Shown here: positions 27,262 to 36,808 of the stretch, in pieces | Layout of the letters: every line of letters starts with the position of its first letter | How positions within the stretch are numbered: position 1 is the first letter of the stretch | Assembly (NCBI RefSeq): GCF_024281035.1 | Contig: NZ_JAMXLH010000028.1 | Span: forward strand, 42,460 to 106,459 | DNA length: 64,000 nucleotides | Direction of reading: 5' to 3' | DNA from: Paraburkholderia sp. | Lineage (GTDB): Bacteria > Pseudomonadota > Gammaproteobacteria > Burkholderiales > Burkholderiaceae | The notes under the pieces: generated by a model | Database searches by the model: none | Told to the model about the DNA's origin: nothing | The model's input: the letters and a program-made list of their open reading frames with translations, nothing else | Translations under genes and position numbers: made by a program

Positions 27262-28272
27262 ATGACCGACACGCTCACCGCCCCGATCGCCTCCCGCTTC
27301 GCCTCGCTCGCGCTCTCGCATCTCACGCGCGAGTATCCGAACAAGCTCACGCATGCGCTTGCCGGTCCAGCGGACGTGCAGTCGCCGCGTGCGTTACATC
27401 CGGTGTTTTATGGCAGCTACGACTGGCATTCGTGCGTGCATGGCTACTGGCTGATTGCGCGTTTGCTCACGCGCTTTCCGGATCTGCCCGAAGCGCCGGA
27501 CATCGTCGCGGTGATCGACGAACACTTCACGGACGAGAAAATGGCCGGCGAGCGCGCCTATCTCGACCTGCCGCACAACCGCGGCTTCGAGCGCCCATAC
27601 GGCTGGGCGTGGCTGCTCGCGCTCGCGGCGCAGCTCGATGCGATGAAAACGCCGCAAGCAACACGCTGGGCGCGCACGCTCGCACCGCTCACGCAGGCGT
27701 TTGTCGAGCGTTTCGAGGAATTTCTGCCGAAGGCGACGTACCCCATCCGCGTGGGCACGCACTTCAATACCGCGTTTGCGTTGACACTCGCGCTAGCATT
27801 CGCGCGGCAAACCGCGCAGGACGGGCTAGTGAGGTTAATCGAGCAAACCGCGCGGCGCTGGTATCAGGACGATGCCGGGTGCCAGGCCTGGGAGCCTTCA
27901 GGCGACGAGTTTCTCTCGCCAGCCCTGATGGAAGCCGTGCTGATGAGCCGCGTGCTGCCCACCGCCGAATTCGCCCGCTGGTTCGACGCCTTTCTGCCCG
28001 ATCTGACCGCACGCCAGCCGCGCACACTCTTCACGCCCGCCACGGTCACGGATCGCACCGATGGAAAAATCGCGCACCTGGACGGCCTCAACCTGAGCCG
28101 CGCGTGGTGCCAGCGCACGCTCGCGCGCACGTTGCCGCCTGACGATGCGCGCGCGGCCGTATTGCGCGAAGCGGCGCAGACACATCTGCAAAGCGCGCTC
28201 GGGCATGTCGCGGAATATTACATGGGCGAGCACTGGCTCGCGTCTTTTGCCACGCTTGCGCTCGAAGCGTAA
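27262..28272 (+). CDS. DUF2891 family protein
   Basis: 336 residues. HPVFYGSYDWHSCVHGYW and AYLDLPHNRGFERPYGWAW are the DUF2891 hallmarks, with conserved His and Trp in a predominantly helical body resembling six-hairpin sugar-binding folds. RPYGWAWLLALAAQL and LNLSRAWCQRTLA recur in the family. Cytoplasmic, function unknown; a glycoside-related enzymatic role is a guess from fold alone. It lies 48 bp after the TetR gene and may be cotranscribed with it. Confidence 0.82.
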   Translation: MTDTLTAPIASRFASLALSHLTREYPNKLTHALAGPADVQSPRALHPVFYGSYDWHSCVHGYWLIARLLTRFPDLPEAPDIVAVIDEHFTDEKMAGERAYLDLPHNRGFERPYGWAWLLALAAQLDAMKTPQATRWARTLAPLTQAFVERFEEFLPKATYPIRVGTHFNTAFALTLALAFARQTAQDGLVRLIEQTARRWYQDDAGCQAWEPSGDEFLSPALMEAVLMSRVLPTAEFARWFDAFLPDLTARQPRTLFTPATVTDRTDGKIAHLDGLNLSRAWCQRTLARTLPPDDARAAVLREAAQTHLQSALGHVAEYYMGEHWLASFATLALEA

Positions 28273-28566
28273 GCGTCTGAGGTTTCTCCGCGGCACACCG
28301 CCGCGCGGGCCGCATTCAGCCCATGCGTACGGCTATTCGCCGCGCAGGCGCCATCGAATTGTTACTGGCGCTATCCTTGCTCATACGAACTCGCAAACCA
28401 ATCCGGCCCAAAAGCGAGCATTCGCGGCACCCACGCGCCAGGCACTTGTAACAACTCGAAAAATCAGTGCAATCCACGTAATTGCATTGGCACGCGCGAT
28501 GTCATAGCGTTCGATAATTAACGAGTGGGCGCATCCGCGTCCCAGGCATCCGTTCTGGAGAAAGTT

Positions 28567-28956
28567 GTGAACAGGTCAAAAGTGATCCTCGGGGCCATCG
28601 CGACCGCCATCGTGTGCGCGAGCGGCGCAGCCCATGCGGCGCGTTGGGCCGTCGGGGTGGGCGTCGGCGCGCCCTGGTACTACCCGGCGCCTTATTACTA
28701 CGCACCGGGGCCGGTCATCGTCGCACCTCCTCCGGAACCGCCTACCTGGATCGAACAAGGTCAGCCGCCATCCGGCCCCGACGATCAGGCGTATTCGCCG
28801 TATTCGCAAGGTCCGGCGGGTGCGGCAGACGATCCCGAAGCCGATAACAGCGACACCTGGTATTACTGCGACGCATCGCGGACGTACTACCCGTATGTGA
28901 AGCAGTGTGCGTCGGGCTGGCGCCCGGTTCCCGCCCAACCCGCTCCCGAGAACTAA
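28567..28956 (+). CDS. Secreted proline/tyrosine-rich protein
   Basis: 129 residues from a GTG start with GGAGA upstream. A signal peptide (VNRSKVILGAIATAIVCASG, cut near AHA) leads to APWYYPAPYYYAPGP, a proline-rich linker, and a C-terminal two-cysteine module WYYCDASRTYYPYVKQC then GWRPVPAQP. This module recurs in small Burkholderia envelope proteins, often next to glycine-zipper lipoproteins as here. Function unknown. The next gene follows by 26 bp, so they form a pair. Confidence 0.78.
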   Translation: MNRSKVILGAIATAIVCASGAAHAARWAVGVGVGAPWYYPAPYYYAPGPVIVAPPPEPPTWIEQGQPPSGPDDQAYSPYSQGPAGAADDPEADNSDTWYYCDASRTYYPYVKQCASGWRPVPAQPAPEN

Positions 28957-28982
28957 ACCTTCCAGACCAGATCGAGGTTCCA

Positions 28983-29492
28983 ATGAAAACGACCTACCTC
29001 GCGCTACTCGTCACCGCAGGTCTCGTCAGCGCATGCTCCGTCGTCCCCACCGGGCCGAGCGTGATGGCGCTGCCGGGTGCGGGCAAAACCTTCGACCAGT
29101 TCCGCGCCGATGACGCGCAGTGCCGCGCGTTCGCCTTCCAGCAGGTGGGCGGCCAAACGACCAATCAGGCTGCGACCAATACCGCTGTGGGCAGCGCGGC
29201 GGTCGGCACGGCACTCGGCGCGGCGGCTGGCGCCGCGTTCGGCGGCGGCCGCGGTGCCGCGGTCGGCGCGGGCGCGGGACTGCTTACGGGCAGCGCCGTT
29301 GGCATGAGCAACGTCCAGGGGTCCTCCTTCGACATCCAGCGCCGCTTCGACTACGCGTACCTGCAATGCATGTACGCGAGCGGCAACCGCATCCCGGTTC
29401 AGGGCCGCATGATGACGACGCCGATGCAGGGTGCGCAGCGCTTCATGCCGCCTCCGCCTCCGGGATCGGTCCCGCCCCCGGGCGGGTGGTAA
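28983..29492 (+). CDS. Glycine-zipper lipoprotein
   Basis: 169 residues. Lipobox VSAC with Cys18. A glycine-zipper helix pair (GTALGAAAGAAFGGGRGAAV, then GAGAGLLTGSAVG) is flanked by a two-Cys segment (DAQCRAF and YLQCMYASGNRIPVQG) and ends in a proline-rich tail. Such proteins insert in or under the outer membrane, with roles in envelope stability; specifics unknown. Forms an operon with the upstream proline/tyrosine-rich protein. Confidence 0.82.
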   Translation: MKTTYLALLVTAGLVSACSVVPTGPSVMALPGAGKTFDQFRADDAQCRAFAFQQVGGQTTNQAATNTAVGSAAVGTALGAAAGAAFGGGRGAAVGAGAGLLTGSAVGMSNVQGSSFDIQRRFDYAYLQCMYASGNRIPVQGRMMTTPMQGAQRFMPPPPPGSVPPPGGW

Positions 29493-29615
29493 TGAGAGAC
29501 CGTCTGCTTCGCGACCGCGGCTGAAATGCGCGATCGCGAAGCGGCGTGCGTTCGCTGCTTCGCGATTTAGCACCGCGCGCTTGTTCAGTCATCCAGATTT
29601 TTACGCACCAAACTA

Positions 29616-29640
29616 GAAGGGGCACCACGGGTGCCCCTTC
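29616..29640. terminator. Hairpin between convergent genes
   Basis: GAAGGGGCAC, a five-base loop CACGG and GTGCCCCTTC form a perfect ten-pair stem midway between the lipoprotein gene and the convergent PBP gene. A long T-run is missing on both sides, so it is a moderate terminator candidate, probably serving both directions. Confidence 0.55.
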
Positions 29641-29686
29641 AATCATGCATTTTCCCAACGCTGCGCGTGCTCAAACGATGATCAAA

Positions 29687-32600
29687 CTACCGGATCGAGT
29701 CCCGCGCATCCGCGGACGGCTGCCATGAAACTTCGCGTGCCGCGCCCGTCTGCAAATCGTACATCGTCACCTGCAACTTGCCGCGCTTGACTTCGGGCTT
29801 CAATCCGCCAGGCGACCCGCGATCCTCGAGCAATGGCTGCAACACAGGTGCGAGCGATTTGAGTAGTTGCACCGACAACGCACTCGTGAACGTATAGCGC
29901 GCCGCATACGGTTCGTGCACCCACGCCGTGAGCGTGCCGTAGAACCGGTTGTCGATCACGAATACGAAGGTCGCCGTGCGGTTCACCTTGCGCGATTCGA
30001 TCAGCCGCGCACCCGGCGCATAAACGTTGAAGCGCTGATCGCCCGTGCCGGTCTTGCCGTACACCTCCAGCGTGCGCCCGTCCTTGAAGGTCATGCCGTC
30101 GGCAAGGCGCCGCGCCGTCCCGCCTGCCACCACCGACGTCAGCAACTCATGCACCACCTGCGTGATCTCCGGCGAGACGAGCGGTTGAGGCTTCGAATCA
30201 CCGTGCACGAAGCGCGTTTCGTAAGGCGTGCCGCGCGCGAAGTCGAGCGACTCGAAGCTGTGCGTCGGCAGCTTCTGGCCGTCGCTCGCGATGAGGCCGA
30301 TCAGGTTCGCGAGCGCCGCGGGCCGGTCGCCGGAAGCGCCAATCGCCGCGCCATACGAAGGCGTGATGTTCTCGAACGGGTAGCCGAGCGCGCGCCACGA
30401 CTGGCCAATCGCATCGTAGGCGCGCAGTTCGATCATGTGGCGAATGCGCCGGTCCTGCGTCAAGTGGTATTTCGTTTTAAAGAGCCAGCGATACGTATAG
30501 AGGCGCACGTCCTTGCTGTCCTTCTGAATCTGGTCGAGCGTCGCATCGGGATGCGCACGCAGATAATTCAGCAGCCACAGTTCAAGAGGATGCACGCCCG
30601 CGATATAACCGCGGTCGTTCAGATTGAAACGATCGATTGCGTATTTGTCGTATTCCTTCGCCAGATCCCCGTCGTCGAGCCACTGGAACTTCGTGCCCTT
30701 CAGTTGCGCGCGCATCTGGGCGTCGAACCACGTCTGCGAGCCGTCCGGCACTACGCTGCGCAGCACCGTTGCGATGCGCGCCGGACCTTTGCGCGTATGT
30801 TGCAACAGGATCGCCAGTTGATCGTCGGCGCTCTTGCCTTGATAGCGCGTGTAGAAGCGCTTCATATAGACCTGACTTTCGCCGTCGGCGAAGCGCGTGA
30901 GGTACGCGGTACGCACCAGCGGATTGTCGAGCCACTGCGGCGGCGGTCCCGAGGTCTGAATCATCTCGTAGCGGACGATATCGCGCATCAAACGCACGAA
31001 CACGAGATTCACCGAATGCTGGAACGCGCGCTGCACCGTGAGAATCTGCGAGTTATCGCTCGAATCGAAGTTGTTGAAGCTCTGCGCGCCGCCGCCGGTA
31101 TAGAACGTTTCGCCCGGATTCGCCGAGTATTTGCGCTCGACCGCCGCTTCGAGCATCGAATGCAGCGAGCGATCATCCGTCTTCGACAGATAGTCGAGCG
31201 CCCAGCGCGTCAACGCATCGGACGGATCGGGCTGGATCGCGCGCAGCTCCTTCGCGGTGAGCGCGCCGTACCGCGCATGCAGGTCGCTCACGATCTGCAG
31301 GTACGTAATGAGCGTTCGCAGCTTGGCCGTCGAGCCGAGATTCATGCGCGCGCCGGAATTGATGTCGAACGGCTGGTTCACGCTGTCCGTCTGCACGCGC
31401 ACGAGATTTTCGCCGTTGCGCCGCTCGAAGAGCGTAAAGCTGTAGGCGATCTTCGACGGATCGTCGGCGGGTCTGAGCATCTCGAAGCCCACCAGTCCCG
31501 CCGCTCGCGCGCCGTCCTTCGTCATGGCGTCGGCGAGGCGCGCGTTCACGGCCTGCTGCACGCTCTCGTCGAGCGTCGCGGTCGCGCTGACGTCGAGGCG
31601 GTCGAGATCGTAAAGCGTCTTCAGTCCGAGCGTCTGCATCAGTTGCGTGCGCAGCGACAGCACCGCCTTGCGCTCCAGATACGACGCGGCGACATGCTGC
31701 GGCTTCGTGCGGTCGAGCGTGAGCGTCGTGCCGAGCGCCGCGTCGCGCAGCGCGGGCGTGATGACGCCGCCGCTCGCGAGCAGGCGCAGATAACTATCGG
31801 TGAGTTTCGCGAGCGCCGGATTGTCGCGTACGAGGAAGTAAGACGGCGCGCGCTGCGCGATCAGCAGCGAGAGCACCTGGCGGAAGGCGAGCGCCTGCTC
31901 GGCGAGCGTCGCCGACGACACCGGTTCGCGCAGGATGGCGTTCACTTCGTGGAAGTCGCGGCCGTACCACGCGGCGAGACCATCGCCGATGCCGTTCACT
32001 TCGCCGATGCCCGCCTTCGCCGAAAGCGGCACGGAATTCAGATAGCGGACCAGGATGCGCTGACGCGCAGCCATGGTCTGCGGGCCATCGAGATACGCGC
32101 GCACCGAAGCCGACGCGATCTGCCGCAGCTTTTCCGGCGGCGTCGCGGTGCGGCCGCCGTCCGAATGGCGAAATTTCTCGATCTGCGTGGCGAGCGTGCT
32201 GCCGCCCGGCGTCTGCTGATGCCGGTTCAGGACGCGCTTGCCCTGATCGACGAGCGCGCGGCTAAAACGGCCCCAGTCGATGGCCGGATTGCGATTGGGT
32301 TGATCTTCGGCGAGCAGGTATTTGTCTTCGATGAAGAGCAGCGAGTCGCGCACGAGCGGCGGCACGGCATTGAAATTCTCGTAGGCGCGCTGCGGATAGC
32401 GCGTATGAAACAGCATCGTGCCGTCGGCATCGCGCAGCATGAGGCCGGCCTGATCCTTTTCTTCATACGGCACGAAGAGCCCTTCGTCCGCAAGCGCCAT
32501 CATGCGCTCCGAATCGCGCGCCTGGGCGGCAACGGCAAAGCCGTGCGCCGTGAGCCGCCGCTCGAACGCAGGCAGTTCCGCGTAGCCGAGCCGCACATCG

Positions 32601-32854
32601 TAAGGCCCATTCGTCGTGGGAAAACGGATGTTGTGGCTTGGGCCGCTTTCGACGGCGAAGCCGATGTCGCGCGTGAGTTCCGAAAGGTAGTGCGCCTGCA
32701 GGCGCGAGGTGTCGATTTCGATCTGGACGATGCGCGCAATGATGACGATCGCGGCGAGCAGCGTGACGACGAAGCCCCACTTGACCCACCGCCAAAGTGA
32801 GGCCACACCCACACCGAAGGTGCGAAATGGAAAGCGGATCGACGGGCGGTTCAT
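29687..32854 (-). CDS. Large class A PBP-like transglycosylase/transpeptidase
   Basis: 1055 residues with one N-terminal membrane anchor (residues 24-44). The GT51 transglycosylase domain shows the catalytic Glu in LLFIEDKYLL (around 172-181) and GGSTLATQIEKF (217-228). A transpeptidase-like domain follows with a candidate SxxK, Ser508-Thr-Ala-Lys511 in NLGSTAKLRT, and KTGTG at 934-938. It would polymerise and crosslink peptidoglycan in the periplasm. The long stretch between SxxK and KTG (over 400 residues against about 250 in PBP1a) and the unusual STAK sequence mark it as a divergent type, found in Burkholderia beside the ordinary PBP1 set. Monocistronic. Confidence 0.8.
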   Translation of the reverse strand: MNRPSIRFPFRTFGVGVASLWRWVKWGFVVTLLAAIVIIARIVQIEIDTSRLQAHYLSELTRDIGFAVESGPSHNIRFPTTNGPYDVRLGYAELPAFERRLTAHGFAVAAQARDSERMMALADEGLFVPYEEKDQAGLMLRDADGTMLFHTRYPQRAYENFNAVPPLVRDSLLFIEDKYLLAEDQPNRNPAIDWGRFSRALVDQGKRVLNRHQQTPGGSTLATQIEKFRHSDGGRTATPPEKLRQIASASVRAYLDGPQTMAARQRILVRYLNSVPLSAKAGIGEVNGIGDGLAAWYGRDFHEVNAILREPVSSATLAEQALAFRQVLSLLIAQRAPSYFLVRDNPALAKLTDSYLRLLASGGVITPALRDAALGTTLTLDRTKPQHVAASYLERKAVLSLRTQLMQTLGLKTLYDLDRLDVSATATLDESVQQAVNARLADAMTKDGARAAGLVGFEMLRPADDPSKIAYSFTLFERRNGENLVRVQTDSVNQPFDINSGARMNLGSTAKLRTLITYLQIVSDLHARYGALTAKELRAIQPDPSDALTRWALDYLSKTDDRSLHSMLEAAVERKYSANPGETFYTGGGAQSFNNFDSSDNSQILTVQRAFQHSVNLVFVRLMRDIVRYEMIQTSGPPPQWLDNPLVRTAYLTRFADGESQVYMKRFYTRYQGKSADDQLAILLQHTRKGPARIATVLRSVVPDGSQTWFDAQMRAQLKGTKFQWLDDGDLAKEYDKYAIDRFNLNDRGYIAGVHPLELWLLNYLRAHPDATLDQIQKDSKDVRLYTYRWLFKTKYHLTQDRRIRHMIELRAYDAIGQSWRALGYPFENITPSYGAAIGASGDRPAALANLIGLIASDGQKLPTHSFESLDFARGTPYETRFVHGDSKPQPLVSPEITQVVHELLTSVVAGGTARRLADGMTFKDGRTLEVYGKTGTGDQRFNVYAPGARLIESRKVNRTATFVFVIDNRFYGTLTAWVHEPYAARYTFTSALSVQLLKSLAPVLQPLLEDRGSPGGLKPEVKRGKLQVTMYDLQTGAAREVSWQPSADARDSIR

Positions 32855-33113
32855 ACGTAGTCTCCCTGACGTCTCGCCAGATCACGGAACGGCACCTGAT
32901 TTATAGTCTATCTCGCTATGTCGGAACGCGTACGGCCTTATGTTGGCCTCCAATCCGACAGTCGCAACGCCGCAACAGTCATACCCGCGCGACCCGCGCG
33001 GCCCCCGGACACGTCACGATGCCGACATAATGTATGGCCGCTGTATGGCCGCCGCCGTATGGTCGACTACGCCCCGGCGCGGGCCACGCCGCGCGCCTTC
33101 CCACAGGAGAAAC

Positions 33114-33446
33114 ATGAAGTATTCCGCTCTGCCGCTTGTCTTCACGCTCACGCTCGGCGCGTGCGCCTGGTTCCAGAGCAACCCGGATTCGGGCCAGCCG
33201 GTGATCGACACGACGACCCACCGGTCGGTCCACGACGTGATCGAGTGCCTGACCGCCCAGGCGGGGCGGCACGGCGCGAGTTTTCGCACGAGTGCGCTGC
33301 CGCAGGGCGAAATGCTCGAATTCGGTGATTCGAACGTCATCAAGGTGCGCGCCGACCAGGGCGTCACCACCTACCGCTTCTACGCGGGTAAACGCCACGC
33401 GTCGAATCTCTGGATCGAGGGCGCGAGCAAGATCTGCGCCCCCTGA
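33114..33446 (+). CDS. Small lipoprotein of unknown function
   Basis: 110 residues, lipobox LGAC with Cys17. The mature part contains HRSVHDVIECLTAQAGRHGA, FGDSNVIKVRADQGVTTYRF and a final Cys in ASKICAP, suggesting one disulphide. AGGAG before ATG 33114 fixes the start. It resembles small Burkholderia lipoproteins without assigned role. Monocistronic. Confidence 0.72.
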   Translation: MKYSALPLVFTLTLGACAWFQSNPDSGQPVIDTTTHRSVHDVIECLTAQAGRHGASFRTSALPQGEMLEFGDSNVIKVRADQGVTTYRFYAGKRHASNLWIEGASKICAP

Positions 33447-33607
33447 TCCGCCATCGGCAGATACCCTGGGCGGAATCCGATTTACATACTTTTACGGACG
33501 TAACGTCGTGTAGCATCGCGACACATTTTGGCTGCCGGTTTTAAGAATCGTTTAAGTCTTGGCCCGCATCATCGGCCGGACCAAATAACACCCAGCAGGA
33601 GGAACCC

Positions 33608-33892
33608 GTGAAGAGTTCTGATCCGATGACCCAGGAACGATTCAATCCGCAGCAGGCGGCCGTGAAGCCGGCGAAGCGCACGATCCTGCGACGGCTGCTG
33701 AGCCATCACGAACTCGCAACGCTGTTGCTGCTGCTGCACGCGCCCATCGACGCGTCCGCCAAACCCGAAATTCCGATGCTCCAGGAAGCCGGCCTCGTCG
33801 AGCAGGTGCCGAGCAGCGCTTCGGGCGCCGCGAAAATCCGGCTCACGTCGGCGGGCAACGCCGTGCTCCAGGGGCTCGGTCTCGCACGCTGA
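33608..33892 (+). CDS. Small protein with winged-helix-like pattern
   Basis: 94 residues from a GTG start with AGGAGG upstream. The pattern RTILRRLLSHHELATLLLLL, MLQEAGLVEQVPSSASGAA and KIRLTSAGNAVLQGLG resembles the helix-helix-wing layout of small DNA-binding proteins, but no family is recognised. It is followed by a strong terminator. Confidence 0.65.
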   Translation: MKSSDPMTQERFNPQQAAVKPAKRTILRRLLSHHELATLLLLLHAPIDASAKPEIPMLQEAGLVEQVPSSASGAAKIRLTSAGNAVLQGLGLAR

Positions 33893-33935
33893 CGCCAGCG
33901 CAAACCCGCGCGAACCTGCGCGAACGCAAGAAAAA

Positions 33936-33972
33936 ACCGGCGGTGCGCGTTAAGCGCACCGCCGGTTTTTTT
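33936..33972. terminator. Bidirectional Rho-independent terminator
   Basis: ACCGGCGGTGCGC (33936-33948), loop GTTAA, GCGCACCGCCGGT (33954-33966) is a perfect 13-pair stem with T7 after it on the plus strand and A6 before it, so it also works on the minus strand. It separates convergent genes ending at 33892 and 33997. Confidence 0.93.
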
Positions 33973-33996
33973 GCGCGCCTGAAATGGAGGCGCGCG

Positions 33997-34728
33997 TCAC
34001 GGCGCGCCGGATTCGCCCACTCCCGCATCGTGCGCGAGGTCCATCAGACGATAGCCGGTCCGATAGACGGGCTCCAGCTGGAAGCCGTTCGGTTCGTCGA
34101 TATCCAGCAGCACGCGCAGCCGCGATACGTGGCTGTCGATCGTGCGCGTGGGCGTGCACAAGTCGCGTCCCCACACCATCGTGTAGATATGGCGACGCGA
34201 CAGCACCCGCCCGACGTTCGCGAAGAAGAGCAACGCGAGCCGATACTGCGTGCCTGAAAGCGCCACCGGCTTGCCGCGAACGAAGACGATCTGGCGACGC
34301 GTGTCGAGCCGGTATGGTCCGGCAAGGAGTGTGATGTCGTCGTAGCGTTCCGGAAACGCACGCCGCAGCAGTGCGTTGACGCGCGCGCCGAACACCAGCG
34401 GACACACCGGCAGGCTCACGTAGTCGTCGGCGCCCACGGCGAACGCGCGCACGATGCTGTCCTCCGAAGTGTCCTCCGACGCGAACAGTATGGGTATCTG
34501 GCTGCCGCCCGGCACACGTGCAGTCTTGAGCACAGCTTTGCGCACAGCAGGGGCCGAGAGCCGCGTGCCTTGCCAGTCGAGCACCAGCATGTCGAGCGTC
34601 GATGCGGCGAGCGCTTTGGAAAGAACAGGCCAGTCGCTGAACGGCACACATGTGTGCCCGCTCTGCGCGAGCACACACGCGATTTGTCCACGTTGCGCCT
34701 CGTTACGATGAAGGACCGCGATACGCAT
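33997..34728 (-). CDS. OmpR-type response regulator with non-canonical receiver
   Basis: 243 residues. The N-terminal receiver keeps the central Asp (LDMLVLDWQGTR) but the usual acidic pair after strand 1 is reduced (VLHRNEAQRG), and the conserved Lys before Pro in strand 5 is replaced (DDYVSLPVCP). The C-terminal winged helix is OmpR/PhoB-like: LSGTQYRLALLFFANVGRVL, IYTMVWG, RTIDSHVSRLRVLLD, GYRLMDL. With no histidine kinase beside it, it is an orphan and may work without phosphorylation. Start at 34728 has AGGCGG upstream. Confidence 0.83.
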   Translation of the reverse strand: MRIAVLHRNEAQRGQIACVLAQSGHTCVPFSDWPVLSKALAASTLDMLVLDWQGTRLSAPAVRKAVLKTARVPGGSQIPILFASEDTSEDSIVRAFAVGADDYVSLPVCPLVFGARVNALLRRAFPERYDDITLLAGPYRLDTRRQIVFVRGKPVALSGTQYRLALLFFANVGRVLSRRHIYTMVWGRDLCTPTRTIDSHVSRLRVLLDIDEPNGFQLEPVYRTGYRLMDLAHDAGVGESGAP

Positions 34729-34985
34729 ATAAACCGCCTGTTCGATGAGGTGATTAGTCGACGGCATTCTGTGGATAACCGAGTCATTCGGCTATGAGAG
34801 CAATCCGATTTCGTGAGGAGGGTTTACCACGCTCTCGCGCCTGCCGGATCGAGCGCTCCGCAACGCTATGCGCGATACATCGCATGCGTGCATGCGTGCG
34901 ACGCGTCGTACACATCGCGGCCGCTGCGGCGATACTTCACGTCGCACTGAAACATCGCGGCCAGGCCTCGCCCTAACATGGACGC

Positions 34986-36455
34986 ATGACACACGCATCC
35001 ATGCCCCCGGCCCGCTTCACGCCCGCCCTCATCCGTATCGTCGCAACCGTGAGTGCGGGCTTCATCGTCACGCAACTCGACGTCACCATCGTCAACATCG
35101 CGCTCGCGCGGCTCGCCGCCGATCTGAACGCGAGCGTCGCGCGCCTGCAATGGATCGTCGACGCCTACACGCTCGCCTTCGCCGTACTGATGCTATCGAG
35201 CGGCGTGCTCGGCGACCGTTACGGCGCACGCCGGATGTACGCGGCGGGCCTCGTCGTGTTCGCGCTCGCTTCGCTTGCCTGCGGTCTCGCGAATGCGCCC
35301 GCCGCATTGATCGCTGCGCGCGCCGTCCAGGGCGCAGGCGCCGCTTTGATGTTGCCGAACTCGCTCGCGCTGCTCAACGAAGCGTGCCGCCACGATCGCG
35401 CGCTGCGAGCACGGGCCGTGGGCTTCTGGACTGCGGCGGGGGCGATCTCGATTGCCGCGGGTCCCGTCGCGGGCGGGCTGCTGATCGCCGCGTTCGGCTG
35501 GCGCAGTATTTTTCTTGTCAATCTGCCGCTGTGCGTCGCAGGACTCGCAGCGACGCTCGCCTGGGTTCCCGCGTCGCACCGCGCTCCCCCCGGCAATCAT
35601 GCAGGCGCGCCACAACGGCCCGCTGTGCGCAGCCTCGACGTACGCGGCCAGTTACTCGCGATCGTCGCGCTCACGGCATTCACGGGCGCCGTGATCGAAT
35701 GGCGCCCGCTCGGCTTCGCACACCCTGCCGTGATCGGCGGCTTCGCGCTGGCGCTCGTCGCGCTGTGCATGTTCATCCGGCTCGAAGCGCGCATCGCCGA
35801 TCCCATGCTGCCGCTCGCCATGCTGCGCCACCCGACATTCAGCGCAGCCGTGCTGTTCGGTGTCTGCGTGAACCTCACGTACTACGGCACGGTCTTCGTG
35901 CTCGCGCTCTATCTTCAGCACGCGCGCGGCGAGTCGCCGTTGCAGGCGGGCCTCGCGTTCATGCCGCTCACCGGCGGTTTTCTGCTTTCGAATCTCGCGA
36001 GCGGTCACGCTGTTGCGCGCTACGGAGCGCGCTTGCCGATGATGGTGGGCGCGCTCGTCGCGGCGTCGGGCTATGCGCTGTTGAGCGTGATCGATGCGGC
36101 CACACCGCTCGCCGCCGTGCTCGCGCCGTGCCTGCTGATTCCTTTGGGAATGGGACTCGCCGTGCCTGCCATGACCACCGCCGTGCTCGCCTCAGTCGAA
36201 CCGGCTCGCGCAGGCACGGCATCGGCGTTGCTCAACACGGCGCGGCAGGCGGGCGGCGCTGTGGGCGTCGCTGCATTCGGCGCGCTGAGCGGCACGGGCG
36301 CCGCGGCCCAGGTGGTGGCGGGCCTGCACGCGGATACCGCCATCTCGACAGCACTCTTGCTCGCCGCAGCGGGGTTTGCGTGGTTCGTGCGGCAGGACGC
36401 CGTTCCTGCGCCGGGACGCGCACCTGGCGCAACGCGGCTCGACGGCTCGCGCTGA
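34986..36455 (+). CDS. DHA2-family (14-TM) MFS exporter
   Basis: 489 residues. QLDVTIVNIALARLAADL and LQWIVDAYTLAFAVLMLSSG with GDRYGARRMY are the DHA2/EmrB-QacA signature and motif A. Motif C-like GPVAGGLLIAAFGWRSIFLV follows. About 14 membrane spans. It would export drugs or metabolites with proton exchange; substrate unknown. There is no partner EmrA-type fusion protein or regulator nearby; the response regulator is divergent to the left. An internal ATG at 35001 is an alternative start. Confidence 0.87.
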   Translation: MTHASMPPARFTPALIRIVATVSAGFIVTQLDVTIVNIALARLAADLNASVARLQWIVDAYTLAFAVLMLSSGVLGDRYGARRMYAAGLVVFALASLACGLANAPAALIAARAVQGAGAALMLPNSLALLNEACRHDRALRARAVGFWTAAGAISIAAGPVAGGLLIAAFGWRSIFLVNLPLCVAGLAATLAWVPASHRAPPGNHAGAPQRPAVRSLDVRGQLLAIVALTAFTGAVIEWRPLGFAHPAVIGGFALALVALCMFIRLEARIADPMLPLAMLRHPTFSAAVLFGVCVNLTYYGTVFVLALYLQHARGESPLQAGLAFMPLTGGFLLSNLASGHAVARYGARLPMMVGALVAASGYALLSVIDAATPLAAVLAPCLLIPLGMGLAVPAMTTAVLASVEPARAGTASALLNTARQAGGAVGVAAFGALSGTGAAAQVVAGLHADTAISTALLLAAAGFAWFVRQDAVPAPGRAPGATRLDGSR

Positions 36456-36504
36456 ACGCCGTGCATGCGTTGCACGCGCTGGACGGCGCCTGACTGTCTG
36501 CCTG

Positions 36505-36774
36505 TTAAAGCGACGCTTCCTGAATCGTCCCGGTGGCGATCGCGCGTTCGATGAGCCCTTCGCTGCGTGCGCGCTGCACGGCGTGGGCAATCAAACGGTC
36601 CGGCTCTTCCAGCTCGACCTTCAGCGCACCGATCAGGCCGGTCGCATCAAGTATCACCAGGGTCTTCGCCGAGTCCGCGTAGCTGATCAGCACACGATGC
36701 GTGCCGTCCTCGGCAAGACTCGCGCAGAGCTGCTCCGTCTTGCCGCCCACGGTGAAATCGAAGTTCTGTATCAA
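36505..36774 (-). CDS. Small conserved-looking cytoplasmic protein
   Basis: 89 residues from a TTG start at 36774, chosen because AAGGGAG lies six bases upstream; the frame extends further but into poor sequence. MIQNFDFTVGGKTEQL, THRVLISYADSAKTLVILDA and ELEEPDRLIAHAVQRARSEG look like a beta sandwich then helices. No family recognised. It lies 34 bp after the DoxX gene, so they may share a transcript. Confidence 0.65.
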   Translation of the reverse strand: MIQNFDFTVGGKTEQLCASLAEDGTHRVLISYADSAKTLVILDATGLIGALKVELEEPDRLIAHAVQRARSEGLIERAIATGTIQEASL

Positions 36775-36808
36775 GGCATGCTCCCTTGCCGCCCGGCGAA
36801 TTGCGGCC

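Noticed and set aside
29867..32800. 977-codon plus-strand open frame
   Set aside because: It is the antisense shadow of the PBP gene; arginine- and histidine-rich with no domain signature.
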